Shown: positions 7,901-12,965 of the stretch, in pieces | How the letters are laid out: each line of letters begins with the position of its first letter | Position numbering within the stretch: the stretch's first letter is position 1 | Assembly: GCA_031553195.1 (NCBI GenBank) | Contig: JAVBLV010000039.1 | Span: forward strand, 1 to 21,877 | Direction: 5' to 3' | DNA length: 21,877 nucleotides | From: JAVBLV01 sp031553195 | Lineage (GTDB): Bacteria; Bacteroidota; Bacteroidia; Bacteroidales; P3 | The notes under the pieces: model-generated | What the model was told of the DNA's origin: nothing | What the model saw: the letters and a program-made list of their open reading frames with translations, nothing else | Databases searched by the model: none | Translations under genes and position numbers: made by a program

Positions 7901-8020
7901 AGGAAAGACATCCACGTCCATATTCTGAGTAGTATATAATCCTGCAAAAAGCAGAAGTAATGAACACACCAATACTACCAGTCTGTTTTTTAATGAGAAT
8001 TGTATGATTTTGTTTAACAT
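4949..8020 (-). CDS. cusA: Heavy-metal RND efflux pump (CusA/CzcA family)
   Basis: Inner-membrane proton-driven pump that moves metal ions through the adaptor and outer-membrane channel. The 1023 residues match the family's length. Visible features are the first membrane segment RLVVLVCSLLLLFAG followed by VDVFPDLNAPTV, the two six-helix repeats each opened by a large periplasmic loop, and the TM4 proton-relay segment AIAIGSLVDDAIIDVENV (about 397-413) with Asp404, Asp405 and Glu411. HRIDAMLSGTRANIAIKLFG corresponds to the pore-domain metal-site region of CusA. The TM4 motif is neither the classic CzcA (DGAV) nor the CusA (DAAI) form, so the metal is unresolved. It follows cusB by 242 bp. The 3' terminal ~65 nt exists a second time at 3268-3333, so the end of this gene may be recombinant. 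Confidence 0.95.
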   Translation of the reverse strand: MLNKIIQFSLKNRLVVLVCSLLLLFAGLYTTQNMDVDVFPDLNAPTVVIMTEANGMAPEEVERLVTFPIETSVNGATDVRRVRSSSSAGFSVVWVEFNWGTDIYKARQIVTEKLSTLGEALPENVGQPMLGPQSSILGEILIIGLTSDSTSLLNLRTLADWTLRPQLLSTGGVAQVTVLGGNIKEFQILLDPGRMKHYGISLDEVMLAVSNMNQNTTGGVMYEYGNEYLLRGTLQTSNIDDLGKAVVRTVNTTPVLLSDIADIQIGAKSPKLGLASERGKPAVLLTITKQPNTSTVELTKKLDQSIAAIQKALPSDIKISTNIFRQEHFIDNSIGNVQKSLLEGSIFVVIVLVIFLMNVRTTLISLVSLPLSLLCSVLVLKLMGFTINTMSLGGMAIAIGSLVDDAIIDVENVFKHLKENRLRPKERQQSVLHVVFEASKEVRMPILNSTLIIVVSFIPLFFLSGMEGRMLAPLGISFIVALFASTIIALTVTPVLCSYLLGKNKNAKKEKEPFVIRRLKKLYQLSLDWALEHKKIVLSVTTVLLISAVVIFFTLGRSFLPGFNEGSLTINVSTLPGISLEESDKIGHLAEEKLLSVPEIQTVARKTGRAELDEHALGANTSEIEAPFELKKRSKDEMVAEVREKLKSIPGANVEIGQPISHRIDAMLSGTRANIAIKLFGSDLNKLFSLGNEIKSAIQDVEGIADLNVEQQVERPQIKITPRREMLAKYGITLPEFSEFVNVMLAGQVVSQVYESGRMFDLTVKVNDNYKGEIEKIRNLMIDANGTKVPFEYVADIRSSSGPNTINRENVQRKIVVSANVAGQDLRSVINSIQQNIENKVTLPQDYHIEYGGQFESEQAASRTLFVTSIFSILVIFLLLFNQFKNAKQSAIVLLNLPLALIGGIYAIWFTTGEISIPAIIGFISLFGIATRNGILLMSHYNDLRNKGYSLHNSIVKGSLNRLNPILMTALSSGLALIPLAVQGDLPGNEIQSPMAKVILGGLLTSTLLNMYIVPIIYRMVKK

Positions 8021-8026
8021 AAAAGT

Positions 8027-8064
8027 TCCTAGCCCCCTAAATCCCCCGAAGGGGGACTTTATCT
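8027..8064. repeat. Palindromic spacer repeat between cusA and cusB
   Basis: CCCCCTAAATCCCCC followed by GAAGGGGGACTTT, a C/G-run hairpin of the kind scattered through Bacteroidota spacers. A decayed relative (TTCCTCTAAATCC with AAGGAAGATTTG) lies at 9486-9525 inside the start of cusB. Confidence 0.55.
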
Positions 8065-8122
8065 AACGCTAGTGTTGCATCAACATTCAAATGAAATGAT
8101 GGGTGAGACTTCACAGATTTTT

Positions 8123-8139
8123 AAAACCTGTGAGGTTTT
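8123..8139. repeat. Short perfect hairpin AAAACCT-GTG-AGGTTTT
   Basis: A 7-bp stem with a 3-base loop between cusB and cusA. The surrounding 8021-8262 also holds an 8-bp-scale inverted pair (CTAGTGT near 8069, ACACTAG near 8171). This may shape the message between adaptor and pump; nothing else is recognisable in the gap. Confidence 0.4.
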
Positions 8140-8215
8140 CCATTCCTTAATTAATGTATGTTTTATTATTGACACTAGACTAGCTTGTATTTAATTAATC
8201 GATTGTTATTTATTT

Positions 8216-8260
8216 GCGCAAACGGTTTCTTCCCTTTGGGAAGACGGAAGATGGGCCGGT
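8216..8260. repeat. GCGCAA...CCCTTTGGG spacer repeat, copy 1
   Basis: Reads GCGCAAACGGTTTCTTCCCT, TTGGGAAGACGGAAGATGGG. It aligns with 9651-9695. The hairpin arms differ in a compensated way (TCCC/GGGA here, CCCC/GGGG there), which suggests the fold is kept. It lies directly beyond the cusB stop. Confidence 0.5.
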
Positions 8261-8262
8261 TT

Positions 8263-9537
8263 TTAATGACTATGCCCTTCGGGCATAACCCCTGAGTTGC
8301 TGGCCAGTTTAATGTGATACACTCCTTTACTCGCCACTTTTTCACCCTCGTTCAAACCGGAAAGTATTTGTACGTTTTCCCCATTATTATTGCCAACCCT
8401 GACCTCTTGTTTTAGGAAGCTTTCCTCGCCTATTTGTTTGTAAACAAAAAAAAGTCCTTGTTCCTCAATAAGTGAAGTGGTCGGCACAGAAAGTACATTT
8501 TCGAGCGGCTTAGACAGAAGAAAAACTTCAACATAAGCGCCCGAAACGATTTGACCTACATTATCAAATTCAAAGTAGACGGGAATATAATATTCTTGCG
8601 TATTCGAAGATTTACCGAATGATAGCAAGCGGCCGTTCATTTCTGAAATTTTATAAACGTGAGCATCATAAGGCGTTTTGAAATTGGCAGAGCTAATCGT
8701 TTGCAAATCTTTGTAGTAACGTTCCGAAATATCAGCTTTGAGTTGTAGGCGTTTATTTTGTGTTATGGTAAAAAGCGGTTGGCCTACCGACACAAAATCC
8801 CCTTCATTAACCAATTTATTTTTAATGAATCCGCTCATGGACGCCGAAACGCTGACTCCGTTTGTTGTTTGACTTTTGGCAACCGCATTATAAGCTACCT
8901 TGCTTGTTTCATAATTAAGTTTGATTTGTTCATATTCTTTTTGGGAAATGAGTTTGTCCCCAATCAAAGATTCTGCCCGCTGAAACTCTTTTTGTGCTGT
9001 TTCGAAATTCAGGCGCGCTTTTAGAGCCGGATCGCCATCAGCAATATTTTTCGAAGAGATGGCCAATAAAGATTCGCCGGCTCTCACCTGGACGCCTTCT
9101 GCAATTTGTGTTTTGCCGAAAGATACAATACCGCTTGTGGTAGCTACAACAACGGATTCATCGCCTTGCGCCGATAATATTTGTCCGCCGGTTTTAATCA
9201 CTTGTTTAAATCCGCCGCGTTTGACTTCATATATTTTTAATCCTGCCGATTGGGCTTGTGTTTTGGTAAAAACAATCTCGTCAGATGCAGTTATACCCAT
9301 TTGAGCATGAATATCCAAGTCCTCTTCATGGTCATGGTTATGATCCCCTTCTTGGTCGTACTCGTGATTGTGGTCATGCCCCTCATGAGATTCGATTTCA
9401 TGGGTATGTCCTGAATGATCATCCACTTTGTGGCGCGATTTGCATGCCGCAAAAAATAACATACTTATGCAAATCAAATAACTAATTCCTCTAAATCCTA
9501 TTAAGGAAGATTTGGCCAACGCCGATTCCATTTTCAT
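8263..9537 (-). CDS. cusB: Periplasmic adaptor lipoprotein of the metal RND pump (CusB-like)
   Basis: Membrane-fusion protein linking pump and outer-membrane channel. From ATG 9537 (MKMESALAK) it has 424 residues: a signal with lipobox LFFAAC (Cys32), then a His/Asp/Glu-rich stretch (about 41-75, e.g. HEGHDHNHEY) that probably binds metal, then barrel-sandwich and hairpin regions (GIVSFGKTQIAEGVQVRAGE, LISQKEYEQIKLNYETSK, GFIKNKLVNEGDFVSVGQPL) and a C-terminal membrane-proximal domain ending in HSH. The open frame runs back to 9723, but that extension reads NKPLFRFPKGEKLLA, a translated spacer repeat, and lacks a signal, so I reject it. Even the accepted start overlaps a decayed spacer repeat (9486-9525). 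It lies 107 bp after the small His-rich gene, presumably in the same transcript. Confidence 0.93.
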   Translation of the reverse strand: MKMESALAKSSLIGFRGISYLICISMLFFAACKSRHKVDDHSGHTHEIESHEGHDHNHEYDQEGDHNHDHEEDLDIHAQMGITASDEIVFTKTQAQSAGLKIYEVKRGGFKQVIKTGGQILSAQGDESVVVATTSGIVSFGKTQIAEGVQVRAGESLLAISSKNIADGDPALKARLNFETAQKEFQRAESLIGDKLISQKEYEQIKLNYETSKVAYNAVAKSQTTNGVSVSASMSGFIKNKLVNEGDFVSVGQPLFTITQNKRLQLKADISERYYKDLQTISSANFKTPYDAHVYKISEMNGRLLSFGKSSNTQEYYIPVYFEFDNVGQIVSGAYVEVFLLSKPLENVLSVPTTSLIEEQGLFFVYKQIGEESFLKQEVRVGNNNGENVQILSGLNEGEKVASKGVYHIKLASNSGVMPEGHSH

Positions 9538-9644
9538 AATTTGTACAATTACAAAGTTCTTAAATTGAGAAAATTGAAAAGAATGGATATCTTTTCGTTT
9601 TAGAAAAGAGGATAAACCGGACGCTAAATAAAATGAGATAAGAT

Positions 9645-10094
9645 TTATGAGCGCAAGCAGTTTTTCCCCTTTGGGGAAACGGAAAAGGGGCTTGTTGGCG
9701 GAGCGCGCAAACCTAATGCGCAACCTGCATAAGAAAGGTAATAAGAATAAATATAAGGCTTGTATTCAAAAACAAAAGCGTTGAATACAGAAATAATTTT
9801 TTGATTTTGACAAAAGATTGTTGCAATTAAGTCAAACGATTGAGAATTGAAATTAGGATTGCTTTGTTTGACCAGAAAATAATTAACGGAACAACCTTCT
9901 ATATCCTCATGTTTATGCTGGCTATCGTGGTCATGACATTTGTCCTTCGAATCGTGATGTTCTTTGCAGGAATCAGTAACCGTTAGGCAAACAGCTTTGT
10001 CATGATGATAATGGTGAGGCGTAACAACATGAACCAAAAGCGCGACATTAATCAATGCCAACAACATAATTGTAATATGTTTCTTGAAATTCAT
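9645..10094 (-). CDS. Small His/Cys-rich exported protein of the efflux operon (DUF6769-like)
   Basis: 149 residues from ATG 10094 (MNFKKHITIMLLALINVALL); the in-frame ATG at 10154 would cover the promoter and operators. A signal peptide or N-terminal anchor is followed by HHYHHDKAVC, CKEHHDSKDKCHDHDSQHKH and a Cys-Ser-Val segment, a plausible metal-binding region for copper, zinc or similar ions in the periplasm. The C-terminal part is aromatic (YKPYIYSYYLSY) and ends GLRAPP plus a tail. Such proteins commonly precede RND metal pumps in Bacteroidota and may act as a metal sensor or chaperone; this is inferred. The last ~15 residues (SPFSVSPKGKNCLRS) are encoded by a dispersed spacer repeat (9651-9695), so the native C-terminus was probably shorter. 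Confidence 0.8.
   Translation of the reverse strand: MNFKKHITIMLLALINVALLVHVVTPHHYHHDKAVCLTVTDSCKEHHDSKDKCHDHDSQHKHEDIEGCSVNYFLVKQSNPNFNSQSFDLIATIFCQNQKIISVFNAFVFEYKPYIYSYYLSYAGCALGLRAPPTSPFSVSPKGKNCLRS
9651..9695. repeat. GCGCAA...CCCTTTGGGG spacer repeat, copy 2, inside a CDS end
   Basis: GCGCAAGCAGTTTTTCCCCT followed by TTGGGGAAACGGAAAAGGGG, aligned with 8216-8260 in the same orientation. The two copies flank cusB. This copy encodes the tail of the His-rich protein on the minus strand. Confidence 0.55.
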
Positions 10095-10109
10095 GGCGAT
10101 ATTGCTAAA

Positions 10110-10159
10110 TTTGCAAATGCAAAGATAAAATAATATTTTGCAACTCAGTTGCAAAGATA
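10110..10159 (-). promoter_or_regulatory. Operator/promoter of the metal efflux operon
   Basis: Two palindromes and two -7 boxes. TTTGCAACTCAGTTGCAAA (10137-10155) is a perfect 9-bp inverted repeat around one base. TTTGCAAATGCAAA (10110-10123) is a 6-bp inverted repeat with the same half-site ends. On the minus strand TATCTTTG occurs at 10159-10152 and again at 10127-10120, each overlapping one palindrome. A regulator binding there would block RNA polymerase, the arrangement expected of a metal-responsive repressor. The half-site TTGCAA is reminiscent of Fur/Zur-type sites, but no regulator gene is in the window and the assignment is inference. Confidence 0.6.
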
Positions 10160-10312
10160 GGATATGAAGTAGCTATGAGCAAAGGTCTTATTAAAATGAA
10201 AAACAAAGAATGAAAAGTGAAAAATGGGAATAAGGGAATAGTAAATTTTGAGATTGAGCGTTTGTACTGTTTAAAAGTTTTTTTAACGCATGAAATCAGA
10301 ACTTCATATCCT
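10159..10312. repeat. 12-bp perfect inverted repeat pair flanking the operon/GNAT spacer
   Basis: AGGATATGAAGT (10159-10170) and ACTTCATATCCT (10301-10312) are exact inverse copies 130 bp apart. The enclosed DNA holds GAATGAAAAGTGAAAAATGG low-complexity spacer and no ORF. It may be ends of a small element or paired sites for the two divergent transcripts. Confidence 0.4.
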
Positions 10313-10383
10313 CTTTTGAGATTTAAAGAAAGGATATTTATTTTAGTAAATATTTGATTTTGATATATTTAAAAATAAAAAAA

Positions 10384-10845
10384 ATGGAATTGCCTGTTAT
10401 ACGAAAAGCGGTAAAGGAAGATTGTCCGAGAATATTGGAATTAATAAAGGAATTGGCTGTTTATGAACAGGCGCCGGAGGAAGTAACCGTATCCTTATCG
10501 CATTTTGAGGAGAGCGGGTTTGGGAAAAAACCGGTTTGGTGGGCATATGTTGCGGAATTTGAAGGTAAAATACATGGATTTGCATTGTATTATATTCGAT
10601 ATAGCACATGGAAAGGGCAGAGGATGTATCTGGAGGATTTTTATGTCTCTCAATCAATGAGGAAAAAAGGGATGGGAGGCTTGTTATTCGAAAAACTTAT
10701 CGAGGAGGCAAAAGAAAAAAGCCTGAATGGCGTTGTTTGGCAAGTTCTATCTTGGAATCAACTGGCTATCGACTTTTATAAGAAGTATAATGCTTCTTTT
10801 GATGATGGGTGGATTAATTGCTCTATAGAGACGGATAGAGAATAA
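10384..10845 (+). CDS. GNAT-family N-acetyltransferase (diamine acetyltransferase-like)
   Basis: 153 residues from ATG 10384 (MELPVIRKAV); the frame extends to an ATG at 10354 but the added residues are translated AT-rich spacer. It shows the GNAT fold: an N-terminal IRKAVKEDCPRILELIKEL helix region, the RMYLEDFYV strand (80-88), the acetyl-CoA pyrophosphate loop RKKGMGGLL (93-101), and a late VLSWNQLAIDFYKKYNASF (121-139). The LEDFYV, W-N and FY.KYNA pattern is close to spermidine/spermine acetyltransferases, so a small amine substrate is likely, but specificity is not proven. It is transcribed divergently from the metal operon and is alone; no link to efflux is evident. Confidence 0.85.
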   Translation: MELPVIRKAVKEDCPRILELIKELAVYEQAPEEVTVSLSHFEESGFGKKPVWWAYVAEFEGKIHGFALYYIRYSTWKGQRMYLEDFYVSQSMRKKGMGGLLFEKLIEEAKEKSLNGVVWQVLSWNQLAIDFYKKYNASFDDGWINCSIETDRE

Positions 10846-10863
10846 ATGGATCAGTGTAAAAAA

Positions 10864-11115
10864 TAGGCGAAGATATTTTCTTTCTATTCTTTTGGGAGCC
10901 TAAAAAAGAATCAAAAATGGTTTGAGGATTTAAATGCGCTCTGCCTATCGGCTTCGCTTGAACGGAAAATCCTCAATAAGGTATGCTACGCATGGCGTTT
11001 GACGGGCTAACGCAGTCTGAATAAAGTCAAGTCAATAATGGTCTACGACAGATAGCGTAAAGAAAATCAAAAGCGGCCAGGCCTTAAAGCAAAATTCTGT
11101 TCAAAGCCTTCTATT
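10864..11115. repeat. Dispersed spacer repeat, copy B
   Basis: The 10846-11331 gap has no gene. Its right part (about 11034-11115) matches 7-85: GTCTACGACAGATAGCGTAA and AGCAAAATTCTGTTC are shared, with an AGGC/GCCT stem around the AAAATTCTGTTC core as in copy A. The left part (TTCTTTCTATTCTTTTGGGA with AAAAAAGAATC) resembles the TTTCTTTTGC/GCAAAAGAAA hairpin of copy A but is rearranged. Confidence 0.5.
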
Positions 11116-11141
11116 GAAATAGGCTGATAATGGAAATCATT

Positions 11142-11182
11142 TAACGCCTGTCATTCGGTGGCATTTTGAATGACAGGCGTTA
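11142..11182. terminator. Perfect 15-bp stem hairpin, probable former valS terminator
   Basis: TAACGCCTGTCATTC (11142-11156), an 11-base loop, then GAATGACAGGCGTTA (11168-11182), a perfect inverted repeat. Reading on the minus strand it lies 30 bp beyond the displaced valS end. T-runs flank it only loosely, so Rho-independent function is probable but not certain. It now serves as the terminator of the T9SS gene. Confidence 0.6.
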
Positions 11183-11211
11183 TAAAAATATGCAAATCTC
11201 TAAATTTTTTT

Positions 11212-11292
11212 TAACTGTTTGACCTGCTCTTCCAACAGAACAATCTTTTGTTCGGCGTCAGCTTGTTTTCGGCATTCCGGTTCAATAACTTT
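11212..11292 (-). pseudogene. Displaced, truncated 3' end of a valS gene
   Basis: Minus-strand translation gives KQADAEQKIVLLEEQVKQL, the C-terminal coiled coil of ValRS (19 residues, one Ile to Val change relative to the intact gene), preceded by a partly matching VIE.E segment. By hand count 65 of 81 nt match 12969-13049, with 47 of 54 in the distal part, and most distal differences are synonymous. The stop codon is lost (the frame continues KK...). It lies 40 bp beyond the stop of the gene at 11332-12918, so that gene is sandwiched between two valS 3' ends. Confidence 0.82.
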
Positions 11293-11331
11293 GTATTAAA
11301 CAACAAATGTTAATCGGAGGACGTTAACGCG

Positions 11332-12918
11332 CTACTGTTTTACTACCTTCTTTACCGAAATGCCTTTATTGGTATGTATTCTTATTGAATAAATGCCATT
11401 GGGTAAATGCCCAATGTTAAAGGTGCTTGTTTGGCTTTCAAACGCCAATTTACCTGTTACATCCAACACTTGCACAGATAAAATATGCAGACTCTCTTTT
11501 TGGGAACTTACCTTTATTTCTCCATTTGTGGGATTGGGAAAAATATTGACTTCAGGCGGGAGCGTGTTTTTGTTAAGGCTTATGCCTACAGGATCGGTTA
11601 TTGTTAGGGTATCCTGAACGCTACTGGAACAGCCCATAAGCGAAGATATTTTGTATTTTACAATATAAATGCCGGGGGTTGCATAACGATGTTGAGGATT
11701 AACAACGCCGGTAACGACAGGACTTCCGTCTCCAAAATCCCATTCGATAGAAGACGTATCTAATTCCGATGCTCTTGATATGCTGTTAGACGCGAAGTTA
11801 ACGGTTCGAGTAGTATCGCATGTATCAAAAGTATGGGTGAAAGAAGCAAGAGGTTTATTATTGTCGACGACTATTTCTAAATTGGTTATGCAACCTTGCC
11901 CGTTAGTTCCTATTGCCAATGATGTTAATTCGCATAAAAGGGAGAGAGCGGCATTATCTGTAAAATCAGTATCAACTAAAGCCAGTATTCTGTCGGTTGA
12001 TATCACAACCGTGGTATCCGACGCTTTTTTCCATTTGTAGGTATAACCTTCGGGAGCTTCTACAATGGCGGCCGTATCGGTAGTAGGCATACTTGCACAT
12101 TCCCAATTAATTAACTCCATCGGCATACAAGTTCCGCTAAAGTAAGCATAGCCAAAATGTCCACTAAAAGAGCAGTCGCCAATAGCAATTTCAACCTCAA
12201 TATCCTGACCTTGGTAAAGATGTAGGTCTATTCCTACTTTACTCCAGCTCCGGTATAAATAATAAGGGCTGGAAGATCCAACAGGAAGAGTATGAAAAGC
12301 CGTATCCTGCAAAACAAGGGGGCTACGCGTGTCGGAGTTAATTCTCAATTCCGCGCATTTTAATTCTTGAGTTACTACGCCATCGGCTTTTACGCGGATT
12401 TCGAAGGTAGGGTTATCCAGGCCATATCCCGGATGAGGGGATCCAATCATAAGCGCATAGTTTAAGAGTAGTAAACTATTCTGAAGCGTTGGAGAATAGC
12501 TAAAAGTTAAAGCCTCAGCTTCGGCGCCGTCACAAGCATTTCCTAAACGTACAACATATTTACAATTTGTATCGTTTGGGTATTTAGGCAATCCCCCGGA
12601 ACTAAAACGATCTGTAGGCAATGTTCCGGGAGGCCTACGAGGTAAAAGAGTAAATCTTCTTCCGCTATGTTCATCAGGTTGATATGATGAACAAACAGAA
12701 TTTACAGTAGGCAAGGTTCCTGAAGAAATATTCTGAGTTGTCCATTCAAAAATATTTGCAGGTCTATAATTTCCCCAATATTTCCCCGTTTTTCCTGTCC
12801 AATTGAAAAAATCGCCACGATCAAAATCAAAGTTGTTACACTGTGCATGCAGATACATGTTCCCCGCACATGTTGACATGCTTATTACCAAAATGAAGGC
12901 GTAAATGTGATTTTTCAT
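11332..12918 (-). CDS. Secreted PKD-domain protein with T9SS C-terminal sorting domain
   Basis: 528 residues. A Sec signal (MKNHIYAFILVISMSTCAGN, cleavage near YLHAQ) is followed by a ~320-residue N-terminal region, unrecognised by me, rich in Cys, Gly and aromatics, probably a beta-sandwich adhesion or binding module. A PKD domain spans about 355-442, with the signature WDFGDGS at 393-399 and YATPGIYIVKYKI. The type A sorting domain is about 453-528 (VNIFPNPTNGEIKV, then VLDVTGKL, LPNGIYSIRI and the basic end VKKVVKQ). The product should cross the outer membrane by type IX secretion and be anchored or released at the surface. It starts 47 bp after the valS stop in the same direction, but a displaced valS 3' end lies just beyond it, so it is a probable insertion. 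No catalytic motif seen. Confidence 0.88.
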   Translation of the reverse strand: MKNHIYAFILVISMSTCAGNMYLHAQCNNFDFDRGDFFNWTGKTGKYWGNYRPANIFEWTTQNISSGTLPTVNSVCSSYQPDEHSGRRFTLLPRRPPGTLPTDRFSSGGLPKYPNDTNCKYVVRLGNACDGAEAEALTFSYSPTLQNSLLLLNYALMIGSPHPGYGLDNPTFEIRVKADGVVTQELKCAELRINSDTRSPLVLQDTAFHTLPVGSSSPYYLYRSWSKVGIDLHLYQGQDIEVEIAIGDCSFSGHFGYAYFSGTCMPMELINWECASMPTTDTAAIVEAPEGYTYKWKKASDTTVVISTDRILALVDTDFTDNAALSLLCELTSLAIGTNGQGCITNLEIVVDNNKPLASFTHTFDTCDTTRTVNFASNSISRASELDTSSIEWDFGDGSPVVTGVVNPQHRYATPGIYIVKYKISSLMGCSSSVQDTLTITDPVGISLNKNTLPPEVNIFPNPTNGEIKVSSQKESLHILSVQVLDVTGKLAFESQTSTFNIGHLPNGIYSIRIHTNKGISVKKVVKQ

Positions 12919-12939
12919 TTTTTGAAATATTAGTTATGT

Positions 12940-12957
12940 TTTGAATATGTATTCAAA
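12940..12957. promoter_or_regulatory. Palindrome TTTGAATA-TG-TATTCAAA upstream of the T9SS gene
   Basis: Perfect 8-bp inverted repeat with a 2-base centre, in the 47-bp gap between valS and the T9SS gene. It could be an operator for the T9SS gene or a weak hairpin at the end of valS. No partner regulator is identified. Confidence 0.4.
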
Positions 12958-12965
12958 TAAACCAA

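Noticed and set aside
9538..9723. 62-residue N-terminal extension of cusB
   Set aside because: It translates a spacer repeat (NKPLFRFPKGEKLLA), would overlap the preceding gene, and leaves the lipoprotein signal internal.
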